DNA from: Dryocola clanedunensis_A
GTDB lineage: Bacteria; Pseudomonadota; Gammaproteobacteria; Enterobacterales; Enterobacteriaceae
Assembly (NCBI GenBank): GCA_038405435.1
Contig: JBBYHZ010000002.1
Length of the DNA: 64,000 nt
Direction: 5' to 3' (one strand)
The notes beneath the pieces are model-generated. The model worked only from the letters and a program-made list of their open reading frames with translations. It made no database searches and had not been told where the DNA came from. Both the position numbers and the translations under genes were made by a program. Of this stretch, positions 9,221 through 16,993 are shown piece after piece. The first letter of the stretch is position 1. Each line of letters starts with the position of its first letter.

Positions 9221-10285
9221 TTACACTCCTAGCTTGCTTTGCATTTTCTGATGAAAGAAAGGATCTTTTGGCGTTGCCGGGTCAATGCCTTTTAATTCCG
9301 GTAGCGTGGCGCACAGCATTTGCAGAGGGATGATATATTCAAAAACAGCGAAATCTTCATCATTAATAAAAGGGACGCTCAGGTTCAGAGCATTATTTTC
9401 CACCTGCGGTCCGATGCGGTAAATATGTTTGGTCCAGCCGCCTAATATTTCTGCCAGCCTTGCTTCTCGCTCATCCTGCCACGGAGAGAGCATGATGAGG
9501 GTAGCGTTCTCGTTGAATGCATTATAAACACCATGAATAAACTCCTCGAATTCGTAGCCGGACACCGGGCAGCGAAATGTCTCCAGCATTTTCAGTGCCC
9601 CTTCCTGCACGGTTCCGAAAAGCGTGTACGGCCCGACCAGCCGGATATCCGCGCTTTGCAACAGCGGACGGGCTTTTGTCATGGCCCATTCACCGGCAGC
9701 GTTAATCAGTTCGGGGAGGTGGCGGAATGTTTCTTCCATACGGGCCAGCAACTGTTGATGTTCATCTGCGGTAAGTCCCTGCTGCTGGGCAAGGGCGAGC
9801 GCCAGCAGCATGAGGTTGAGCACGGTACAGTGGTAACCTTTCGTTTTTGCACCCGCCTTTTCTTCACCGCAGGGCACGGTCAGAACGAAATCCGCTGCCC
9901 GGTCGATGACCGCTGGGGCAACGCCAGCCATAGATGCCGTGAGATGACCAGCTTTACGCGCGCGATTCATGGCCTCAAGGGTGGACAGGCTTCCGCCACC
10001 CTGTGAAATACCGATAACCAGCGCCTTGCTGCCGAGAGCGAGCGCAGCGTCATTAAGCAAGAAGGGCCAGTAAACATCCACCGGCATACCGCACCAGCGC
10101 TGCATAAAGGGCCGGGCGGTCAGGGCTGCGTGGTAAGACGTTCCTGAGCCGGTGAGAATGATTCGGGCTACCCCCGCCTCCGGCAGCGCCTGCGCGATTT
10201 GCCGGAGATCGTCCCGCGTCTGCGTCAGCATCGCCAGCAGGCGGGAAGGCGTGTCGTCAATATAGTCTTTAACCAGCATATTCAT
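9221..10285 (-). CDS. gfrE: Glucoselysine-6-phosphate deglycase (SIS domain)
   Basis: 354 residues. The second SIS-domain protein of the operon, with IILTGSGTSYHAALTARPF near residue 42, LVIGISQGGGSLSTLEAMNR near 90 and a GlmS-isomerase-like C-terminal half ending NDEDFAVFEYIIPLQML and PFFHQKMQSKLGV. In Salmonella the GfrE partner of GfrF cleaves glucoselysine 6-phosphate; that assignment is transferred. The start is one of two in-frame ATGs: 10285 lies two bases after GAGAGG, and 10279 lies eight bases after it and is better spaced. It starts nine bases after gfrD, within one transcription unit. GlmS-type C-domains for other amino-sugar phosphates are the alternative. Confidence 0.82.
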   Translation of the reverse strand: MNMLVKDYIDDTPSRLLAMLTQTRDDLRQIAQALPEAGVARIILTGSGTSYHAALTARPFMQRWCGMPVDVYWPFLLNDAALALGSKALVIGISQGGGSLSTLEAMNRARKAGHLTASMAGVAPAVIDRAADFVLTVPCGEEKAGAKTKGYHCTVLNLMLLALALAQQQGLTADEHQQLLARMEETFRHLPELINAAGEWAMTKARPLLQSADIRLVGPYTLFGTVQEGALKMLETFRCPVSGYEFEEFIHGVYNAFNENATLIMLSPWQDEREARLAEILGGWTKHIYRIGPQVENNALNLSVPFINDEDFAVFEYIIPLQMLCATLPELKGIDPATPKDPFFHQKMQSKLGV

Positions 10286-10294
10286 TACCTCTCG

Positions 10295-11155
10295 TCAAAG
10301 CAGGCCCAGCGCGCTGGCAACCATGCCAAACACCACCGTACCTAACAGGATCCAGTTAATGTTCACCCCTCTACGGATGAGCCTGAACATCCCAAAGGTG
10401 AAGAGAAGGGGCAGGAAAGAAGGGAGGATTTTGTCGATGAAATCCTGAACTTTCATGGTGGTCTGCCCGGTAGTAAAACTCAGCGGCGTGGAGATATCGA
10501 TCATGCTGGCCGTCATCGCGCCCACGACCATAAGCCCAACAATCGACGCTATATAGGTGACTTTATCCATCAGGCCGCTCTGGTAGATACGCATCAGCCA
10601 GGTTGTCCCCGCACGGTACCCCAGCTTCAGGCCATACCAGCGGCAGAGAATATGCGGCAGGTTGTAGACAAACAGCGCGAGGATTGGCCCAAGAATGCTG
10701 CCCTGCTGGGCAAAGTAGATCCCCATGCCGGCGGCAATCACCTTCAGCGATCCCCAGAAGATGGAGTCACCGATACCGGCAAGCGGCCCCATCAGGCTGG
10801 TTTTGATGGCATTGATAGACTCTTCGTTAAATTCCGGGTTGCGCTGGTTCTCTTCTTCCATGGCTATGGACAGGCCAAACATAAACGTCGAGAGATGTGG
10901 CGTAGTGTTAAACAGCACCAGGTGGCGCTGCAAAGCGCGTCCTAACTCATTCGGATCCTGATAGATACGTTTTAGCGCGGGCGTCATGGCGTAGGCATAG
11001 CCCATGTGCTGCTGCCGCTCATAGTTCCACGAGCCTTGCAGGGTAAATGAACGCCAGAAAACGCTACGTAAATCACGAGGAGTGACTCTGTCGTGAGCTT
11101 CGCTTTGCGCCTGCGCTTTCGGGCCGTCAGCCAGGGTTTGCGTCATTTCGCTCAT
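10295..11155 (-). CDS. gfrD: PTS mannose-family IID component
   Basis: 286 residues. Inner-membrane partner of IIC in a mannose-class PTS permease. Recognisable IID features: VFWRSFTLQGSWNYERQQHM (residues about 33-52), MGPLAGIGDSIFWGSLKVI (about 132-150), then a hydrophobic C-terminal half with several membrane segments ending FGMVASALGLL. It starts two bases after gfrC, implying translational coupling. In this family IIC and IID together form the sugar channel and carry no phosphorylated residue. The substrate (fructoselysine or glucoselysine) is inferred from the two deglycases in the same operon. Confidence 0.9.
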   Translation of the reverse strand: MSEMTQTLADGPKAQAQSEAHDRVTPRDLRSVFWRSFTLQGSWNYERQQHMGYAYAMTPALKRIYQDPNELGRALQRHLVLFNTTPHLSTFMFGLSIAMEEENQRNPEFNEESINAIKTSLMGPLAGIGDSIFWGSLKVIAAGMGIYFAQQGSILGPILALFVYNLPHILCRWYGLKLGYRAGTTWLMRIYQSGLMDKVTYIASIVGLMVVGAMTASMIDISTPLSFTTGQTTMKVQDFIDKILPSFLPLLFTFGMFRLIRRGVNINWILLGTVVFGMVASALGLL

Positions 11156-11157
11156 TG

Positions 11158-11901
11158 CTAACTCTCCTGTTGGTTAAGGTTAATAAACTGGCTAATGATG
11201 AAGGCCAGCACGACGGCAAACAGGGCTATGGCGATAATATCCAGTCTGGTGTAGGCCGCTATCAGGAAACCCAGCCCCAGGTACGGCATCAGCTTTTTGC
11301 TGAGCATCATGCTTATTAACAGGGCAAATCCGAGCGCGGGTAGAATTTTACTGGCAACAATCAGGCCGTTTGTGATCACCGGAGGAATGGCCTCAAGGAA
11401 CCAGTTCACGGCGGAAGAACCGAGCAGAATGGCGAAAAACACCGGTAAAAAACCGTTAAGGAAATACAGCGCCGTCGGGCCGCCAAGGTGCATCAGCGCC
11501 ACCATCCGGGTATGCCCTTTGGCCGCGTAACGATCGGCCATGTGACCAAAGCGGGCGTTGAGAATACGCACCAGAATACCCAGCGTCTGTGCCAGCATGG
11601 AGACCGGAATAGCTATGGTCAGCGCGGCTTCCGGTCCTCGCCCGGACATAATTGAAAACGCCGTCGCCAGCACTGAGCCGGTGACGATATCCGGTGGGTG
11701 GGCGGCACCGATGGCGACATTGCCCAAAAAAATAAGCTCGAGCGTTGCGCCGATTAAAATACCTTCCTGTAGATTTCCGCAAACCAGGCCGGTTAGGGTA
11801 CACATCACCAGCGGACGGTCGATCATCGATACGCCAAGTAAACGCCCGTCAAGGATGCCCAGCGCGGCTATCAGGCCGAGTAACGTTGCCGTGAGCAACA
11901 T
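11158..11901 (-). CDS. gfrC: PTS mannose/sorbose-family IIC component
   Basis: 247 residues, almost wholly hydrophobic. Family features include LDGRLLGVSMIDRPLVMCTL near the N-terminus and QEGILIGATLELIFLGNVAI near residue 47, a typical IIC-Man signature, followed by GAAHPPDIVTGSVLATA. It is expected to form the inner-membrane channel with GfrD. It sits 14 bases after gfrB and 2 bases before gfrD. The operon order A-B-C-D matches mannose-class permeases whose IIA and IIB are separate proteins. Confidence 0.9.
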   Translation of the reverse strand: MLLTATLLGLIAALGILDGRLLGVSMIDRPLVMCTLTGLVCGNLQEGILIGATLELIFLGNVAIGAAHPPDIVTGSVLATAFSIMSGRGPEAALTIAIPVSMLAQTLGILVRILNARFGHMADRYAAKGHTRMVALMHLGGPTALYFLNGFLPVFFAILLGSSAVNWFLEAIPPVITNGLIVASKILPALGFALLISMMLSKKLMPYLGLGFLIAAYTRLDIIAIALFAVVLAFIISQFINLNQQES

Positions 11902-11915
11902 AGTGACCTCCTGTA

Positions 11916-12386
11916 TCAGAGTTTATCGTTAAGCAGTTCAACGGAATGCGCAGGGACCTGACGCATTTCCAGACGGATCCCTTTCTCTTTCAGCGCCTTG
12001 CTGTCAGCAATTTCTTCCGCATTAAGATAGATTGCCTTGCCGAACTGCGTGGCTCCCTCCTTCTGGGGAAGGCCGCCGTAGTTGATTGCGCTGATGCCGG
12101 AGACTTTCCCAACCAGGGCAAGGGTCTCAGCCGTATTCCCCAGCACCACCATCACTTTTTTATTGTCCAGCCTGCCGCCGTTCAGTTTCTCGGCAGCCTG
12201 CTCGACGGTGCTGATATCCAGCGTTACGCCGGCCGGTTTTGCCAGGTTTAACGACATAGTCAGAAAGGCGTCGCCGGCGGCTTTATCATTGGCAACGATG
12301 ATATGGTCTATATCCAGCGCACGGGTCCAGGCGAAGACCACCTGGCCGTGCAGCAGGCGGTAATCAATGCGCACTAATTTGATCAT
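11916..12386 (-). CDS. gfrB: PTS mannose/sorbose-family IIB component
   Basis: 156 residues, cytoplasmic. It takes phosphate from GfrA and gives it to the incoming sugar. The N-terminal signature VRIDYRLLHGQVVFAWTRAL places the phosphorylated histidine at residue 13. GGLPQKEGATQFGKAIYLNAEE near residue 103 is also typical of IIB-Man/Sor. Full length for the family, which is usually about 155-165 residues. The gap to gfrA is 13 bases and to gfrC 14 bases, so it is clearly within the operon. Confidence 0.9.
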   Translation of the reverse strand: MIKLVRIDYRLLHGQVVFAWTRALDIDHIIVANDKAAGDAFLTMSLNLAKPAGVTLDISTVEQAAEKLNGGRLDNKKVMVVLGNTAETLALVGKVSGISAINYGGLPQKEGATQFGKAIYLNAEEIADSKALKEKGIRLEMRQVPAHSVELLNDKL

Positions 12387-12399
12387 GTGATTCTCTCCA

Positions 12400-12813
12400 T
12401 TAGTCAGAAGATTGTTGTTTTATCAATGCGTTGATGAAAACTATCGATTCCCGGGCCGCATGGGTGGCATAAACAACCGCGGCTTCCGTGCTTTCCTCTT
12501 CGCAGAGTAAAAATTCCAGAAGCAGGGTCAGATTGACGCCCGCCACAACGTATACGTTGCGGTGGTGCATCAGCGCCCTGGTGGCACAGTTGTTTACGCT
12601 GCCGCCCAGCAGATCGGTAAACACCACGACCTCTTCGCCATTGGCCTCAGCGATAAGCTGTTCAAGCGTCCGGTCAAGCTGTTCCGTGGTGGTGATATCA
12701 TCGCCGTAGGCGCAGACCGGCCTGATGCCGTGTTCGTCACCTATCAGCAGCGATAAACTGTCAACCAGGCCACGCGCGAACTGGCCGTGGCTGGCTACAT
12801 AGACATGGCGCAC
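12400..12813 (-). CDS. gfrA: PTS mannose-family IIA component (GTG start)
   Basis: First gene of the operon, 137 residues. Cytoplasmic IIA-Man fold beginning (M)RHVYVASHGQFARGLVDSL, with the HPr-accepting histidine at residue 9; later VVVFTDLLGGSVNNCA. The frame stays open to an ATG at 12867, but that codon lies inside the sigma-54 promoter (12851-12866) and would be upstream of the transcript. The start chosen is GTG 12813, preceded by AAGGGG at six bases; this also gives the usual family length. Transcription should begin near 12841, leaving a leader of about 27 bases. Confidence 0.9.
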   Translation of the reverse strand: MRHVYVASHGQFARGLVDSLSLLIGDEHGIRPVCAYGDDITTTEQLDRTLEQLIAEANGEEVVVFTDLLGGSVNNCATRALMHHRNVYVVAGVNLTLLLEFLLCEEESTEAAVVYATHAARESIVFINALIKQQSSD

Positions 12814-12850
12814 TCGTTTCCCCTTAACTCCAGCTAGTCTTATCCAGTGA

Positions 12851-12866
12851 AGCAAAGGGTGTGCCA
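12851..12866 (-). promoter_or_regulatory. Sigma-54 (-24/-12) promoter of gfrABCDEF
   Basis: On the minus strand the 16 bases read TGGCACACCCTTTGCT, an essentially perfect match to TGGCAC-N5-TTGCW with correct GG-to-GC spacing. It faces gfrA, 38 bases before the GTG start, and pairs with the sigma-54 activator gene gfrR nearby. Confidence 0.9.
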
Positions 12867-12884
12867 TATTTAAAAGGTTTTGTT

Positions 12885-12897
12885 TATCAGTGAATTA
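12885..12897. promoter_or_regulatory. Candidate IHF site in gfrA promoter
   Basis: TATCAGTGAATTA matches the IHF consensus WATCAR-N4-TTR at every defined position and lies in an AT-rich stretch just upstream of the -24 element, where IHF usually bends DNA between activator and promoter. It is a short motif, so a chance match cannot be excluded. Confidence 0.5.
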
Positions 12898-12940
12898 GAT
12901 TTAAAGGTTCACACTGGCCATGAGAAATATTGGCAGTTTG

Positions 12941-12951
12941 TTACCTGGTAA
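12941..12951. promoter_or_regulatory. Candidate GfrR upstream activating site
   Basis: TTACC-T-GGTAA is a perfect 11-base palindrome about 100 bases upstream of the predicted gfrA transcription start, the normal distance for an enhancer-binding protein. No experimentally known GfrR site is available to me, so this rests on position and symmetry only. Confidence 0.35.
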
Positions 12952-12999
12952 AGGCTTAAGCTGGCAGATGGTATAAGAGGTTCTACGTGGGTACGGCTA

Positions 13000-13208
13000 C
13001 ACTGAGCTGGAAGTAGTGGCATCCGCGTAATTAAAAATGCCGCATTGAAGTCGAGATGGATTTCGTAAGTAATTGATAAAACAGGAAGAAGAGGGGATTT
13101 CTATTGAAAGTAAGTGATAAGTTATTGCGGATGGGCTAAATGATGAGGGTAAACGGGAACTAAGGGTTTTAATCGAGGCGGTAAAGCTGTTTGCAATGTT
13201 CATCATGG
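13000..13208. other. Intergenic sequence before the assembly gap
   Basis: The stretch between the gfr promoter region and the run of N holds no ORF I can support. A short plus-strand frame (from about 13128 to the gap, 24 or so codons, reading IADGLNDEGKREL) looks mildly protein-like, but it has a stop just upstream and runs into the N stretch. Confidence 0.4.
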
Positions 13209-13304
13209 NNNNNNNNNNNNNNNNNNNNNNNNNNNNNNNNNNNNNNNNNNNNNNNNNNNNNNNNNNNNNNNNNNNNNNNNNNNNNNNNNNNNNNNNNNNN
13301 NNNN
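13209..13304. other. Run of 96 N (assembly gap)
   Basis: Undetermined bases. The sequence just left of the gap ends ...CATCATGG and the sequence just right begins ATGGTGCG, the 3' end of a tRNA-Val repeat, so the gap probably sits on unresolved tandem tRNA copies. Confidence 0.95.
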
Positions 13305-13305
13305 A

Positions 13306-13382
13306 TGGTGCGTCCGAGTGGACTCGAACCACCGACCCCCACCATGTCAAGGTGGTGCTCTAACCAACTGAGCTACGGACGC
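13306..13382 (-). tRNA. valW: tRNA-Val (anticodon GAC), copy 1
   Basis: On the minus strand: acceptor GCGTCCG at the 5' end pairing with CGGACGC, D-loop AGCTCAGTTGGTTAGAGC, anticodon arm CCACC-TTGACAT-GGTGG with GAC at the wobble-to-third positions, T-loop GGTTCGAGTCC, and an encoded CCA. It is 77 bases long and identical to the neighbouring copy. It corresponds to E. coli valV/valW, which also lie near mdtK; which copy is which is arbitrary. Confidence 0.96.
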
Positions 13383-13400
13383 ACTGTATGAAATTTTAAA

Positions 13401-13477
13401 TGGTGCGTCCGAGTGGACTCGAACCACCGACCCCCACCATGTCAAGGTGGTGCTCTAACCAACTGAGCTACGGACGC
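13401..13477 (-). tRNA. valV: tRNA-Val (anticodon GAC), copy 2
   Basis: Identical in sequence to the copy at 13306-13382 over all 77 bases, with an 18-base spacer, so the repeat period is 95 bases. The anticodon loop TTGACAT gives GAC, and CCA is encoded. It is transcribed on the minus strand, so this is the upstream copy of a tandem transcript. Confidence 0.96.
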
Positions 13478-13648
13478 ATCATGTTGTCTGGCGACAACGG
13501 GGACGAATATTAGCGGCAGCTCCCGCTGCTTGCAAGCTGAAATCCTTCATTTTCTGCAAGATTTCATCCGATTGCTGAGCAACTGCGCAGTACGTCGAAA
13601 AAATAGCCGCCCGGCGGGTAAACATCATCCATTGTTAACGGCTGCTGT

Positions 13649-13674
13649 GTCGGATGGCACTGCGCTTATCCGAC
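13649..13674. repeat. REP element
   Basis: GTCGGAT...ATCCGAC inverted arms around GGCACTGCGCTT, followed by CTACG. This is the typical enterobacterial REP form, close to the unit at 29883-29909. It lies just past the 3' end of mdtK, the usual extragenic position. Confidence 0.8.
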
Positions 13675-13720
13675 CTACGAATATTATTCAAAAGCCACGA
13701 CAAAGCTGGCTGACGGATTT

Positions 13721-15094
13721 TTATCGCGCCGCGCGCTGCAAAATAGTGATGGACGGCTGACGCTGTAGCCAGCGCATGCGCAGCATCATCATGATTGCCG
13801 CCGAGGTCAGGCCAATAATAAAGCCCATCCAGAAGCCTGCCGGCCCCATTCTGTCCACCACCAGGTCGGTCAGCCCCAGAATATAGCCGCTCGGCAGCCC
13901 CAGCACCCAGTAGGCGATAAAGGTGATGAAGAAGATCGAGCGGGTGTCTTTATAGCCGCGCAGCACGCCGCTGCCGACGACCTGAATGGAGTCGGATATC
14001 TGATAGACCGCCGCCAGCAGCATCAGCTGGGCTGCCAGAGCCACGACCTCCGGATTGTCGTTGTAGAGCAGGGCGATATGTTCGCGCAGCGTGACGGTAA
14101 ACAGCGCCGTGCAGACGGCCATGCACACCCCAACGCCAATACCTGTGCGGGCAGCCGTTTGCGCGTCCAGCGTTGACCCCTGGCCAAGGCGGAAGCCGAC
14201 GCGGATAGTCACCGCCGCCGCCAGCGACATTGGCAGAACGAACATCAGCGAGCTGAAGTTCAGGGCTATCTGGTGTCCGGCCACGTCCACAATCCCCAGC
14301 GGGGAAACCAGCAGCGCCACTACGGCAAACAGCGTCACCTCAAAGAACAGCGCCAGCGCAATCGGCAGGCCAAGCTGGGTCAGACGTTTCAGCACCTGCC
14401 AGTCCGGCGCGCTGAATCCGGCAGGGTTGCGGATATCGCGCATGGAGCGCGCGCGACGCACATAAGAGATCATGCTGAAGAACATGACCCAGTAAACCGC
14501 CGCCGTCGCCACGCCGCAGCCTACGCCGCCCAGTTCAGGCATGCCGAAGTGGCCGTAGATAAAAATGTAGTTAACCGGAATATTGACCAGCAGGCCGATA
14601 AAGCCCATCACCATGCTCGGCTTGGTTTTCGCCAGGCCCTCGCACTGGTTGCGCGCCACCTGGAAGAACAGGTAGCCGGGCGCACCCCACAGCAGGGCGC
14701 GCAGGTAGCCCACGGCTTTTTCTGCCAGCAGCGGATCCATGTTTTTCATCGAGCTAATAATGTAGCCCGCGTTCCACAGGACAAACATGATCAGCACGGA
14801 GACGATCCCCGCCAGCCAGAACCCCTGGCGAACCTGGTGCGCGATGCGTTCGCGTCGGCCCGAGCCGTTTAGCTGGGCCACGACCGGCGTTAACGCCAGC
14901 AGCAGGCCATGGCCAAAGAGAATGGCAGGCAGCCAGATGGAGGTGCCGATGGCCACCGCGGCCATATCGGTGGCGCTGTAGCCCCCGGCCATCACGGTAT
15001 CGACGAAACCCATTGCCGTCTGGGCGACCGAGGCGAGGATTACGGGTATCGCCAGCGCTAAAAGCTGGCGGGCCTCAACAAAATACTTATCCAT
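13721..15094 (-). CDS. mdtK: Multidrug efflux MATE transporter
   Basis: 457 residues, the usual length. Inner-membrane cation-coupled exporter of cationic drugs. It begins MDKYFVEARQLLALAIPVIL, followed by SVAQTAMGFVDTVMAG, the MATE N-terminal signature, and contains about twelve membrane segments in two halves, the second starting near LTQLGLPIALALFFEVTLF. Divergent from ribE across 248 bases, as in E. coli (mdtK/ydhE next to ribE). The tRNA-Val pair and a REP element follow its 3' end. Confidence 0.95.
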   Translation of the reverse strand: MDKYFVEARQLLALAIPVILASVAQTAMGFVDTVMAGGYSATDMAAVAIGTSIWLPAILFGHGLLLALTPVVAQLNGSGRRERIAHQVRQGFWLAGIVSVLIMFVLWNAGYIISSMKNMDPLLAEKAVGYLRALLWGAPGYLFFQVARNQCEGLAKTKPSMVMGFIGLLVNIPVNYIFIYGHFGMPELGGVGCGVATAAVYWVMFFSMISYVRRARSMRDIRNPAGFSAPDWQVLKRLTQLGLPIALALFFEVTLFAVVALLVSPLGIVDVAGHQIALNFSSLMFVLPMSLAAAVTIRVGFRLGQGSTLDAQTAARTGIGVGVCMAVCTALFTVTLREHIALLYNDNPEVVALAAQLMLLAAVYQISDSIQVVGSGVLRGYKDTRSIFFITFIAYWVLGLPSGYILGLTDLVVDRMGPAGFWMGFIIGLTSAAIMMMLRMRWLQRQPSITILQRAAR

Positions 15095-15342
15095 TAATAC
15101 ACCTGATTATTATTAGTTATTGGAGACACTAAGACGCCGCCGTAAATGGCAGCAAAAAGAAATATGCAGGGGGAAGAACCAGACTATTGTAGCGACAGAT
15201 AATTAAATCGCCAGACAAATCATGGTAGGGCAGTGATGATGACTGGCAAGCTTTTTTTCCAACTGTTATTGTGCTGTTCACGGATGCAGGCCTCCCTGAA
15301 ACGGGCGGGCGCTGCCACTTATTGACTTGCCGGAGTTTAAGG

Positions 15343-15984
15343 ATGTTTACAGGAATTGTGCAGGGCACCGCGGCCCTGGTCTCCATCGAAGAAAAGCCCA
15401 ATTTCCGCACCCACGTTATCGAGATGCCAGAAGAGATGCTGCCTGGCCTTGAGACGGGCGCGTCCGTAGCCCATAACGGCTGCTGTCTGACCGTCACGGA
15501 AATCAACGGCAGCCGCGTGAGCTTCGATCTGATGAAAGAGACGCTGCGCATCACCAATCTGGGTGAGCTGGCGGTTGGCGACGTCGTCAACGTCGAGCGC
15601 GCGGCGAAATTCAACGATGAAATCGGCGGCCATTTGATGTCCGGTCACATTATGACCACGGCCGAGGTGGCGAAGATTTTAACCTCGGAAAATAACCGTC
15701 AAATCTGGTTCAAAATTCAGGACAAGAGCCTGATGAAATATATCCTGCACAAAGGGTATATCGGCATTGACGGTATAAGCCTGACGGTTGGTGAAGTAAC
15801 GGCGACCCGCTTCTGCGTGCATTTAATCCCCGAAACGCTGCAGCGAACGACCCTGGGCAGCAAAAAGCTGGGCAACCGTATTAATATTGAAATTGATCCG
15901 CAGACCCAGGCGATTGTGGATACGGTTGAGCGAGTGCTGGCGCAGCGAGAGGCAACGCTGGCAGCAGTATTAACGAAAGAATAA
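15343..15984 (+). CDS. ribE: Riboflavin synthase, alpha chain
   Basis: 213 residues. Dismutates two 6,7-dimethyl-8-ribityllumazine molecules to riboflavin; cytoplasmic homotrimer. ATG 15343 is chosen (GGAG at 15332, seven bases spacing) because the family starts MFTGIVQG; the frame is open further upstream. Two tandem lumazine-binding barrels: residues 1-87 with VAHNGCCLTVTEI and 98-190 with GYIGIDGISLTVGEV. The repeated GISLTV/GCCLTV motif is characteristic. Also called ribC in E. coli. In E. coli its neighbour is cfa; here a three-gene beta-glucoside island intervenes. Confidence 0.96.
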   Translation: MFTGIVQGTAALVSIEEKPNFRTHVIEMPEEMLPGLETGASVAHNGCCLTVTEINGSRVSFDLMKETLRITNLGELAVGDVVNVERAAKFNDEIGGHLMSGHIMTTAEVAKILTSENNRQIWFKIQDKSLMKYILHKGYIGIDGISLTVGEVTATRFCVHLIPETLQRTTLGSKKLGNRINIEIDPQTQAIVDTVERVLAQREATLAAVLTKE

Positions 15985-15990
15985 GAACGT

Positions 15991-16016
15991 GCGGCGGGTT
16001 CGCAGCGACCCGCCGC
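15991..16016. terminator. Hairpin between convergent ribE and the LacI-type gene
   Basis: Nine-base-pair stem GCGGCGGGT/ACCCGCCGC with an eight-base loop, placed seven bases after the ribE stop and three before the end of the opposite gene. It lacks a T run, so it may be a weak bidirectional terminator. Confidence 0.55.
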
Positions 16017-16019
16017 CGC

Positions 16020-16943
16020 TTAAGCGATCAGCAGGCTTCCGCGCACCAGATCGCTGCTATGGCGATCCCCCAGCAGTAACTCCACCGCCCGACGGGCAAT
16101 GTTTTCCAGCGGGTACTCAATGGCCGGAATGGCGTTTGTGCCGGGCAGGCGGGTTGACCCATCCAGGCTGAATACCATCACTTTTTCCGGTACGTGCAGC
16201 TGATACTGGTTGAGCATCATCACGGCTTCCTGCGCCTGGCTGTCGTCGGTGACCAGCAGGGCGGAGAACTTCACGCTGCTGTTGATAAGCTTTTGCAGGG
16301 CAATGCGTAAAGAAGGCTCATTTTCGATAACCAGCTGGCGGTTAAACGGCACCACGTAGTTGTGCAGCGCCTGGCGGTAGCCTTCAATCGTCTGCGTCGC
16401 CGCATCGCCGCCCGCAAAGTTGATTAGCGCAATATGCCGACGCTGCTGGGAACAGAGATAGTGCACGGCGGTTTCGACGGCGAAAACCCGGTCGCACTGG
16501 ACGCTGCTGGCGGTGGAAGGGCTGAGGCAGTCGATCAGCACTATGTCATCCGCAAGCTCGGGCAGAGGGAAACGTGCGCCCACCACCACCAGGGCATCAC
16601 ACATGCCGTGGGACAGCTCCGCCACCGCGTGTAGCAGGCTGTCCGCATCGTTAGCGAAGCGCAGCAGCAGGTGCTTGCGGTGGGCTTTTAGCTGCTTTTC
16701 CAGCGCCTGCAAATAGCCGGTAGACTGCTGGATATGCTCGGTGGCGCAAATTACCCCGATGCAGTTTGTTGACTGGCTGCTCAGGGACTGGGCAATGGCG
16801 TTTGGCGTGTAGTTGAGGATTTCCGCCGCGCGCAGCACCGCCTGGCGGCTCTCTTCTTTCACGCCGCGGCTGCCGCTCAGCACCCGGGAAACGGTGGCTT
16901 TGGATACCTGCGCGAGTCGCGCTACATCATTGATATTCGACAT
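16020..16943 (-). CDS. LacI-family transcriptional repressor of the beta-glucoside operon
   Basis: 307 residues, somewhat shorter than the usual 330-340. The N-terminal LacI helix-turn-helix INDVARLAQVSKATVSRVLS is intact, with hinge helix NYTPNAIAQSLSSQ, followed by a periplasmic-binding-like effector domain. The C-terminus ends early (LVRGSLLIA) compared with paralogs that end in a longer RRDS tail. It is the last gene of IIC-glucosidase-repressor on the minus strand, 50 bases after the glucosidase. The perfect palindrome GGAAACCGGTTTCC (19806-19819) ahead of the operon is its likely operator; an AscG-like role is inferred from that and from context. Confidence 0.85.
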   Translation of the reverse strand: MSNINDVARLAQVSKATVSRVLSGSRGVKEESRQAVLRAAEILNYTPNAIAQSLSSQSTNCIGVICATEHIQQSTGYLQALEKQLKAHRKHLLLRFANDADSLLHAVAELSHGMCDALVVVGARFPLPELADDIVLIDCLSPSTASSVQCDRVFAVETAVHYLCSQQRRHIALINFAGGDAATQTIEGYRQALHNYVVPFNRQLVIENEPSLRIALQKLINSSVKFSALLVTDDSQAQEAVMMLNQYQLHVPEKVMVFSLDGSTRLPGTNAIPAIEYPLENIARRAVELLLGDRHSSDLVRGSLLIA

Positions 16944-16993
16944 GCTTGTTTCCTGCCCAGCTAAAGGCGGGCCATCGTGGCCCGCATGATTTT

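Noticed and set aside
12814..12867. N-terminal extension of gfrA to ATG 12867
   Set aside because: The ATG lies inside the consensus -24 element and the extra residues are not IIA-like; GTG 12813 has a good ribosome-binding site.
13191..13391. Two ORFs across the run of N
   Set aside because: They translate through undetermined bases and tRNA antisense; not real genes.
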